A stretch of 64,000 bases of DNA from Lineolata rhizophorae. Taxonomy: Eukaryota > Ascomycota > Dothideomycetes > Lineolatales > Lineolataceae. The notes under the pieces were generated by a model, which saw only the letters and a list, made by a program, of their open reading frames with translations, was not told the origin of the DNA and made no database searches. The stretch lies in the NCBI GenBank assembly GCA_010093515.1, contig MU001684.1, positions 578,835 to 642,834 of the forward strand, in the 5' to 3' direction. Position numbers and translations under genes: made by a program. Positions 55,383 to 64,000 of this stretch are shown here, piece after piece; the stretch's first letter is position 1, and every line of letters begins with the position of its first letter.

Positions 55383-57265
55383 TCTGGGAGCGCAGAGAGT
55401 GTCTAGGAATTGTGATATAAACCTTTTTTGTTGGATGATGTGGGAACGGAGTATGGTTGTATATATTGTTTAGAGGAGAGAAGAATCATCTGTTGAAAGT
55501 TCGTCCAATTCTCCTGGTACAGAATGTCCTATCGGTGAGTCTAGTCATTAGAAGGTTATTTGCCATTCCTTTAATTGCAATCGGCTTAGCGGTGAATGCA
55601 CGCGTGTCCAGAGCAAGAATGACAGGAAGCATGTACGGCAGTTAGTTCCTCTGTTGTGATAAGATCACACAACGTGCGGTCGGCCTTGATCTTTGCAGTC
55701 TAGAGTCCAAATCTGGATTTGAGAAGCTAGATCTAAAGCTTACAATAGCAGATTCCGGACAGATTGATTTCTCTATTTTATGTTATAGCTTGTATTGCTT
55801 ATACATCGAGGATATTCATTAGTTCATTGTTGTATTTCAAGTCTATGTTTAGCTAGATGCAAATCTACTGTACTCTAAGAGTTCAAATGCTTGGCTAATG
55901 CTCAAGTTTAACTTTCTGGCGGAGTACATGGAAACTACAATGATTAATATATATATATGCCGCGTTCACTTTCTCCTGAATTATAAGAGCCCGTCATTGA
56001 CACGGCTCACTTGGGGACCTAGAGAAGGTTTTTTTGTCCACGTGTCTACCAAGTATCCACGATTCTCCTGATGTTGGGGAAAGGAACCGGTCGCACATCT
56101 CTTCCCCACTATCACCCAGTTGTAAACAATTAATCCCATAGATGATTCAGTGGCGGTCTACCGGAGTACTTTCGATGAGGTTTTGGAGCGGTGACAGTCA
56201 CTGTTCCAGCGCCTCGAGCTCTCCCGGTTTCAGGATCCTGCGTGCTACGAGTCGGCTGAAAGCGTGGAAATAAAGCGATATATCATCGTTCTCGGGCCTA
56301 AATCGGAGAAGCTGATATGATGAAGCTGTAGATCATATCGGTGCAAACTGTGCTCCCCGGCGTTTGACCATCACAGGAATTTAAATATTGCGGCACGTTG
56401 CAGAGTGCGAGATGAAGGCAGTTTTCGCCCGTGCTACCGTTTAGATCACCCCAAGACACGCTAGTATCACACTTCCTCCTTGCACAGTTTCTTTCGGATT
56501 TATGATCCAGAGCCGGCTGGTTGCCCTACTATGTAGGTGAATAGCATGTGACTGGAGAATCTTTTTGCACACCAAGGCTGGGCAACAGATCACCACACAC
56601 ACCCCTAGCGAATGTCTGCCATGCCCAATTCTTATTCAACCCACGGTTTGCTCTTAACGACTGCCGGTCCACTGTGACTCCGGATCCCCTTACGCACAAG
56701 GACGCGTGTTCCAATCCACATAGGGCCGCAAAAAATGGTTGAACGTCGAACGTGACGTTAGTAGTTCTGCCGTTTATCCGCCGTTAAATGTTCACCTCGT
56801 GTAAAGTCATCAATAACTAATTTGGATCGGCTCTTATCCCATGGAAACACAATGAACGCGACAGGTAGCACTAGGGCATCACAAGCATATACGAATTTGT
56901 GTCGCTTAGTTTCACTGCTACCGTGGTTCTAGCCACGAACGTTGGCTAGGCAAGAGCGACCCAGGCTCTACTATCCACTTCTCAATGTCCATGAGCAAAC
57001 AAGATGCAACTAGAGTTCATTGAATGGAAGACAGCAAAAATTCGTCTACCTTTAGCTCGTACAAGATGCATCATTTGATATATGAAGAAAATGAATTATA
57101 ACAGCGATAGCGGCTCAAATATTGTCAACAGGAGTGTAAATAATCGATGCAGGCCGACCAGAGCAAGACAGGGCCTCCCACAATATAGATAACGAGCATC
57201 AGCGAAATCCTCGAATGGATAAAAAATGTCAGCTCATAACCATGAAATCATCCTTCCCTCTTAAA
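55383..57265. other. Intergenic 1.9 kb, AT-rich
   Basis: Convergent 3' flanks of ARH1 and MTC6, with a marked A+T excess, for example the ATATATAT run near 55950. Only very short frames occur. I see no gene, transposon end or RNA gene. Confidence 0.55.
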
Positions 57266-59454
57266 TTACGACGGCACTCCTTCGTAATCCCACCCGCCCT
57301 CTCCTTTCCTTCTCCGTCGTCTCCGCACACTCTGCCTATTCGCCGCGCATTTGATGAAAAGCGTCAGCATGAATAGCACAAACACGATGACAGCTGCCAC
57401 CGTCGGCACGACCACGGTCCTGCTCTCATCTCCTTTCTGCTCCGTGTACGGGCAGCTCTCGTTGACGCCAACGACCCAGCAGTTAGGCAAGTCTAGCGAG
57501 TTGAAGTTGACCCACACGATAGCATCGTCATCGCTCAAGTCCGCCAGTGCTGTCTCGTCGTTGTCGTTGCCGTCTTCACTGTCCCGGAACGCCCTGGACC
57601 TCACCGCCTCGGCCAAATAGCTGTTTTCGAGACCGGTACGCGGCGCCGCGAAAGACGAGCCGTCGTCGCACGCTTCCAAGGAGCTACTGTACACGGCAGA
57701 CTCCTCAGAAATGCGCCACCGGTAGGGCTCGTCGTTGACGCGGCACGCAGCACGCCGATGATCTGTGCACTCTGCGACAAACCAGCGGCCGCCACGGCGG
57801 ATATCGAGCATAGCGCAACGGAAAAGGTCGTTATCCTCGTCATCATCTGAAGACGATCCCGTCGAAGAGTTGGACGAGTCGGAGGTGTTGACGGGTTCCC
57901 CGGGAGCCCATGACCAGATCGATGCATAAGCAACGGGTTGGTAGGCCGAGATATTGACGTCGGCGGTGATGTTTTCCAGAGTGGCGGAGACGATTGGCGA
58001 GATGCCGCAGGAGACGAGTTCGGAGGTTGAGTTGAAAGTAGCATTAATGGAGCCTTGGCTGCTAGACGATGAAAGAACCAGAGGGTTGGCCGTTGCCCAG
58101 GACGAATTGACGGTTTCTAGGTCGAAGACTCCGGCATCGAAGAAGCATCCTTCGGTAATGTCACCGCCAGTCGCGAAAGATACGTGACGGGAGACTCGGA
58201 AGGTGTCGGCTGGAAATATCTCGTCTGCATCAGATTCAAATCCATAACCTCTTATTTGCGGCTCAACAGTGCCAAACTCCACCAAAAATCGAATATTCCG
58301 TTCAAAGACAAGGTAACTTTCTGAAGGCCACCCATCGGGCGTTGAGTGGACATCCCTCCTGGTAACATTTGTGGTGTAGTAAGCTGGATCGGGCCTCCTC
58401 AGTTCATCTACATTGTACCAAGACGTATTGAGATCTGCACGATCATCATAGAGCCTTGAGGGAGAGAATAAATAATTTGAGATATTGGCGTTCAGAATGT
58501 TACCCAACAACTCGTCTCCTGCTGGCAATGAAGGGCCGACCAACGTGGGAGGTGTTTGATTCGAGTCCGATTCAATACCAGCAGTGTGGAGGTTGAGTGT
58601 GAGTTGTGCCACATTAGCCTCCAAGGTGTTTCCAGTCGAGTCCAAAAAGTCCGAAAAGAGAGCTATTACGAGAGCAATATTCAGGTCTTCGGAGCATTGG
58701 TATGGGCCAACCTGATGCACCAGGGAAGCTCCGTTGGACGACGGCGATCCAGAAGTGCTGGAAGAAGCTGCAGTTGAATTCGTTGTTGAGACGTTGTACG
58801 AGGCTGTTCGACTTGGTTCATTCGAGCTCGAGAGCGGGCTAGAAGTGAGCTGAACCGTGGATGGGGCACTCAGGCCACTCGTAAAAGTTTCCTCTATGGT
58901 TGATTCATCGTCATTCTGCCGCCGCGTCACCTCACCGTCGCTGGATAAATTAACCGACACTAAACCAGAGGACGAGCCGGACGAAGGTAACCGCGTGGAT
59001 GTAGCTGAAGTGGAACTTCCCGCAGATACCGAACTCGGCGAGCTCTCCGAATCATCTGACCTAACGGGAATTCCAAGTGGGCAAAGGCTCCAGACACGGC
59101 GGTTCGGGTCCCAGTAGATGTCGAGGATGAAGCGCCGAAAACCCGCCGCGAGAAGATTTGAGATGCATTTTGCGCCCGAACTCCGCAAATATCGACCATG
59201 GGCAAAGCAGGCACGTGCTAACCATGCCCCTGGTCGCGACACAAAGTTTATAGGGATTTGAAGGCCGACATCACGTTGCGACTAGTAGAGGTACAAACAG
59301 TATTAGATATCAGGTGATTGCGGCAAATGATTGCGCTGCATTGACTCGAAAACTGTTTTCCGGTGAGAAAAAGAGGGCTTGGTACCAGAAATGCCGTGTC
59401 CCAGGGAGACGTCGTCTTCGCAGCGTCCGCCGGTTCGTAGAGGGTGGATGTCAT
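57266..59454 (-). CDS. MTC6: Maintenance of telomere capping protein 6 (Mtc6)
   Basis: Two exons (minus), 59454-59386 and 59281-57266, encode 694 residues. The 104-bp intron is GTACCA...TAG with a CTAATAC branch site. Exon 1 supplies only 23 residues (MTSTLYEPADAAKTTSPW...), and the join gives AFL-SQRDVGLQIPINFVSRPG, the characteristic N-terminal block of the family. RARACFAHGRYL-like and FRRFILDIYWDPNRRVWSLCP segments follow. A Ser/Thr-rich, Asn-glycosylation-rich lumenal part is followed by a Cys-containing domain near the end (CWVVGVNESCPYTE). One transmembrane helix at about 646-667 (VVVPTVAAVIVFVLFMLTLF) and a short basic tail close the protein. Yeast Mtc6 affects telomere capping genetically, but its sequence is that of a secretory-pathway type I membrane protein. 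I see no clear signal peptide in the modelled start. Confidence 0.88.
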
Positions 59455-62400
59455 GTACACTCCACGTGGCGAATAGGCTGGGCGGAGGGGGTGTACAACG
59501 CTGGCGGAAGCGAAACGCCGGGAACCGTGTAACTAGTAGTGGCCACGTATGGATACGAACATGGCCTCGACAACTCCGGTGAAGTTGGATATAAGAAGCC
59601 TGATGGAGGCTATGGAATATGGCGATGTTGTGAGGTGAACGAGCCTGTTGAGGAGCGAGCCCAAGCGAGCCAATTACTCCATACTAGCTAGGTGGCCCAA
59701 AATTGCGCATCATCACGTGCTAAGCTTCGACCTCTTAGCCTGCAGCCAATAGAATTTCAAGTTTCATTATGTGCGTCTAGAGCAACGGAAACCATTACAT
59801 TTAGGAAGAAATAAGAGAAAAAACGCCAAGGAATATCAAACCATAAATCAAGTCCATTAGTAGACTTTATTGTCAAGGGCAGTGCTTTTATGATGGAAAT
59901 TGTACGTATGTACTTTGTACTGCACGCGCCAACCATAGTAATGAAGCTGTCCATCTACTCTAACGAAGGGTCACACATCACTCATTTTAACATTATAATA
60001 ATTAAATGCATAATAAATGCGCATGTAAAACCTACGGATCTTCCTTAAGCTTATATTTCTAGCACTAGAGTTTTTAGTGCCAAAAGGGGTAAATAACCTC
60101 TTTGTACCTCCAAGTCTTTTCCAAAATTTATCTCTAGTATATAATGGCACAAACATATATACAAGTAAGCTATATCACGACAGTATTGTACGTGGCTTAC
60201 ATATCCCTCGTCGCATACATTGTATTCTGGGACATGATTTGGATCACAAGCTTAACAGTTCATTTCTGTATTAATCCATGCACGTGAACATCGACTGACA
60301 TCGCCTTTGAGACAGAATGTAGACCACGGATGAGTGCCAAGAACCTAGCAGACTTTGGGCCTGATTTCCATGGATGGGTCCCGTCTCTCTATCTGATTAG
60401 CGTATGAACTACTGGTAGGTCACCAGCTATTATTTGCAAACTTAGAGCCTACGACGTGCGTTTCTAGATGCGCGACTTTGGGATCCCGTTGGGCCCGAGA
60501 ACTATTATTCCACCGTGCACGATGTCAAGCTGGCCCCTTTGCGTTGAGAGCGCTTAGTTCACTCTCAACGGGTTCTCCATACCATAAAGTTTGATGGCGT
60601 TTTCGCCGGTGGCAGCCGCTCCACATTGACCAAACCTTGCAGCGACAATTGCATAAACATGACCCAACTAGCAAACTGAATCATTGTGCTTGGGACTATA
60701 TTCACTATCTGATAGTGTACTATGAGGTCACTCGGGTGATAGACTTTGGTGCTTTCCGGTGGCTCCTCAATAAAATTCTCTTTGCTACCCCTCATTAGGG
60801 GTGGAAGAAAGCTCAGCCTTACGTGCGCCATACAAGCAGGATCGCGTCTGGGTGGTCCTGAACTCTATGGCTCTAGTTGATTTTCTCGCCACTCAACTGG
60901 GTATGAACTTAACCCACTGGACCACTTCATGGCCTGATGCGAAGGGGATGCCCAAGTACCTATGTCGCTATCGTACATGCAATTAGAACGGCTTACAAAC
61001 CCAAGAGAACAGTCAGATAACGCTCGCCGTTTGTGCTCCGCGCGCCATCTGAAAGGCGCAAGGCAACGAGCATAAGCGTAGCCCACTTGCCGTCCTCAGC
61101 GGGCCTAAAATGCGTCCACTATCCTGTCTCCTAACAGAGGGAGACCGCACGGGCAGGGCCGCTAGGACGGGTGAGACACTCCACAAGACCATGGATACCA
61201 TGCCAGCCTGTGAAGCGGCAAACAGCCGGCCGCACCCAGTGTTAGGGCGAGACGCGGCTCATTGACAGCGCAAAGGTCAGCCATTTACCAACGGCCTAGA
61301 GTCCGATGGACCCTGCCGCTTGCGCCAGAGCCCGTTCCCAAGGTTCAGAGAGAAAACTATCACCTCGGCCTCCGCCTCGGGCCGACGGCGGCTAGCGGGC
61401 TGTAGCGGCGGCCACCGCTTGACCAAGAGAATGTAAATAAAGTAGTGCGGGATAGGTCGTTGCGTTTCGGTGAAGATTTGCGCGACCAGCTAGCTAGGTG
61501 AGTATTGCACCTCTCCACATCGGCATTGTCAAAGTAAAGTTCTCCTTTTCGCAGAGAAGGAAGTATAGCAAAAGTAAAAACATGCAGTGTAAAAGATTGT
61601 CTGAGGGAAAATAGAGAAGGCTGCCCGTCATACCTCAGCCCACGACGCCCACGGGTCCCACGTCATGCCGTGTGCTGCTGTAGGTTAGAAACATTTTGCT
61701 TTCAGTGTGATGTAACTCATGTAACTGGCCCAAGCGGGCTCAGGTATGTTTCTCTGCTATGATTCCCAGACGCCGCCGGTTTGAGTACGTAGTAAGTGTG
61801 TAATGGATTCCACTAAGACGACGCCGCTCGGTGCGCCGCCCGAGGCGTGGGTGGCTGACGCGTGGGTTTCTTTCTCTAGCGCCAGCATCTGGCGGCGGGC
61901 AGGTAGCCAGCCGGCGGCGGCTGCACGCTTGCGGTTGGCCTCCAACGCAAGGCAAGAAAAACAAGCCATGCTCCTGGTGCTTGGCCAAACGGGCCCCCAA
62001 TTACGTGCTCAACTCTGCATCCGCCAGGTGGCGTGTGCCCGGCTGCCCGCACATCAGCCCATCCCGGCTCCAAACCTGTACCTAGTCGCCCTGGTGCCTA
62101 CTTTGGAAAACTTTGCACGCCTTGGGAGATTGGAATGGTAGAGTCGGGACGGTTGGTGTTCGGTGAAACTTTGTGGACGACGCTGGCTAGGGACTTGGAA
62201 ATGTGATTTAATGGAACGGCTAGTCGGTCGACGGCCCAGTGCCCGCGCAAAGTAGGGGTGTTCCCTTGAGTTCGAGAGCACATACATGGAGAGCCGGGCG
62301 GCTGCACCGCGCATACTAGCGGCGAGCCCTGCGACGCCGGGTGCCATTCGACCCACGGAACGTGCTCCTGCGGGAGCGGGGAGAAGAAAGGGAGCAGGGA

Positions 62401-63244
62401 GAAACTGAGACGGCGGACCAGGTTGCGGCGGCGGGCCCCTGCGCCATTGCAGGCCACCGCCCGACCGTTATAGGCAGGTACGATCGCTGTGTGGTCTGCC
62501 TTGCGCCGTTGGGAGGCAAGACGCACGATCGACAGGCGGCACCAAACGGACAAGGTAGCATGGGAGCAAAGTGACGGCGTCGCTGATCAAATTCAAAATC
62601 ATGTTGTTTCGTTTTCTTGTTCTCCGTTGACCCATCGTTTGAGGCGCGTCGTCCTGGCGGGACAGATGATGAATCTGCTCGCTCACAACGCTACCACGCC
62701 AACAACAGAGAAACAGAGTACAGCAAGGCTGTCCAATCATCACGTAGATATTTGTTTGTTGCTCGTCGAGTTGGGGGACGCCAACCGGCCCTAATCTCGT
62801 GTTGAGTAGGCGGTGCGCAAATTGCTATTCGCAAACCTAGGAAACTCAGAGTATGTAGTACATGTGAGGGATAATCGCTATCCCTAGGAGAAAAACGCCG
62901 AGAAGAGTAAGCCAGAAAAAGAAAAAGAAGTAGAACCTTTCATGACCCCAATCGTCCTCAAGACGCCCGTCGCTATGCTTTCGGAGTACCTAGTCCACAA
63001 GGAGAGAAGCCTATACAAGAAAATCGAACATAGTGTGATCGTCCTTTTCCGAATGACATACCGTTAAGGAGAATCGTGAATTCATAGGAGATTATTACAA
63101 GTCTCTACCTAACTACGGACCGACCGTGGATGAATGAAAAGCGCACGGTCGCCAATGAATGGAATCAGAATAGAGCCTGGTAGCGGGGTATCGTTGAAGT
63201 GAAACCCCTCAAGTTTTCTCTCTGCTTCTCTCACCCCTTCACCT
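59455..63244. other. Gene-free 3.8 kb between MTC6 and the right-edge gene
   Basis: The first 150 bp form the MTC6 promoter (TTATATC on minus about 135 bp before the ATG). From 59.7 to 60.3 kb the DNA is strongly AT-rich with no stable frame and may be decayed repeat DNA. 60.5-62.8 kb is of mixed composition with only short frames. The end, about 62.9-63.24 kb, is probably the 3' UTR of the right-edge gene. No gene is supported. Confidence 0.5.
60542..60570. repeat. Perfect 9-bp inverted repeat (hairpin)
   Basis: CGTTGAGAG and CTCTCAACG are separated by 11 bases. It could be a terminator-like hairpin, a small transposon relic end or chance; no gene ends here. Confidence 0.6.
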
Positions 63245-64000
63245 CTAGCGGCTTGGCCGGTTGGGAGAGTCAAGTATGGCTGACACATCCATGCGCGGCG
63301 ATTGTGCCTTGCGCGCCGGCGAAGGGAGTTGCATGTGCCTCTCTCTCGGGCTGCTACCATGTAGAATAGACTTGTCTACGGGCATCGTGGACCGAACCTC
63401 CGGAACCATGCCAGGCTCGGCCAGAGTTTGGAAGGCTGGGAGCGGACGTTGGCTGACAGGGCGTCCAAACTCCACCATCCTAGACGGGCTTGGAAGGGTA
63501 GACGACTGCTGGTTGTAGTTTGGGTCCCTAAAGGAGATGGGGGGCGGGAGGGAGCGACCGCCGAACGGAGCCTTCGGCTCGTCCCTGTTGGTGCCCAAAC
63601 TCGACAGGGGAGGAAGGCTAACGGAGCCTTCGTCCGGGAACGTCGACGAGCCGGCCGAACCCAAAGACATGAGGGCGACGCTCGAACGTCGGCGCTCGTC
63701 CCTGGTCCCAACAAGAGGCGGGAGAGAGACCGGCGAGCCAGCGGCGTGAGGGGAGCGGTCGGAACCTTGGTCGGACACCAGAGACGGCGCGCCTTCAACA
63801 GAGTGGGTTGAGTACGCGGACGGTGACGGAAGCGGCGTGTCATACGGATGTGGACGCTGGAAAACTGCTTGCGGGCCGTGCGGGAACTGAGGATGGTACG
63901 ATTGTGGAGGGTATGTGGCCGAGACCGGATGCGGATACTGGTAGTGCCCTTGGAAGCTGTGATTGTCCGGAACACGGATTTGAGGAGGAAGCGCCGACTG
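63245..64000 (-). CDS. C-terminal end of a Q/P/S-rich protein (partial)
   Basis: On minus the frame is open from the window edge to a TAG at 63247-63245, giving about 251 residues. It is rich in Pro, Ser, Gln and His, first with QYPHPVSATYPPQSYHP-like segments, then several SLPPL repeats (SPVSLPPL, SVSLPPLSSL, RSLPPPISF), ending MDVSAILDSPNRPSR. Such tails are common in fungal transcription factors and signalling adaptors. No DNA-binding or catalytic domain is visible here; it would lie to the right of the window. The repeated SLPPL-type motif and the short, less disordered last ten residues might be binding sites, which is a guess. Confidence 0.7.
   Translation of the reverse strand, partial: QSALPPQIRVPDNHSFQGHYQYPHPVSATYPPQSYHPQFPHGPQAVFQRPHPYDTPLPSPSAYSTHSVEGAPSLVSDQGSDRSPHAAGSPVSLPPLVGTRDERRRSSVALMSLGSAGSSTFPDEGSVSLPPLSSLGTNRDEPKAPFGGRSLPPPISFRDPNYNQQSSTLPSPSRMVEFGRPVSQRPLPAFQTLAEPGMVPEVRSTMPVDKSILHGSSPRERHMQLPSPARKAQSPRMDVSAILDSPNRPSR

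Overview
This is a 64-kb piece of a filamentous ascomycete nuclear genome, most likely Sordariomycetes. The reasons are: short spliceosomal introns (47-113 bp, apart from one of 338 bp) with CTAAC/CTGAC-like branch sites; Kozak-type starts such as CACCATGGCC; GC-rich codons; long Q/H/P/G-rich disordered proteins; and a gene set typical of Pezizomycotina. No tRNA, 5S rRNA, CRISPR array or biosynthetic cluster was found. One assembly gap (34415-34629) is present.

Layout from left to right. Positions 1-230 (minus) hold the start of a pogo/Fot1-type DNA transposase cut by the window edge. After about 6 kb without a gene come two large plus-strand genes: a GT41 O-GlcNAc transferase (6466-11971) and a PH-domain protein with long disordered arms (15861-19868). 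A stand-alone NRPS-like adenylation-domain gene lies on minus at 21191-23128. An AT-richer, gene-poor stretch follows, then a secreted DUF7029/DUF7223-type protein (26657-28517, plus). After a weak coding remnant near 29.3-29.8 kb comes an 11-exon phospholipase D gene (30513-33824, plus). The next 11.7 kb carries only a 54-residue zinc-ribbon-like microprotein (36562-36726, minus).

From 45.5 to 59.5 kb the window is a compact housekeeping block with alternating strands: a Prs5-type ribose-phosphate pyrophosphokinase (minus), a GNAT acetyltransferase (plus), a four-TM membrane protein with a long tail (minus), the mitochondrial NADPH:ferredoxin reductase ARH1 (plus) and MTC6 (minus). Two pairs are divergent and share short promoter regions with CCAAT boxes. 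The right edge carries the C-terminal end of a Q/P/S-rich protein on minus, cut by the window.

The genes look like independent core and accessory functions: nucleotide sugar signalling, PRPP supply, Fe-S/heme electron transfer, lipid signalling and acyl transfer. They do not form one pathway. I found no convincing new multi-gene system. The most interesting signals are at the RNA level and in small genes: two likely GC-AG introns, one of them a stop-free 63-bp retained-intron ('exitron') candidate; an OGT intron placed directly after the UDP-binding lysine codon; a stand-alone adenylation gene whose frame continues past a single stop; and the microprotein in a gene desert. All splice sites were set by eye from GT/GC-AG sites, frame continuity and remembered family sequence, and no database search was run.
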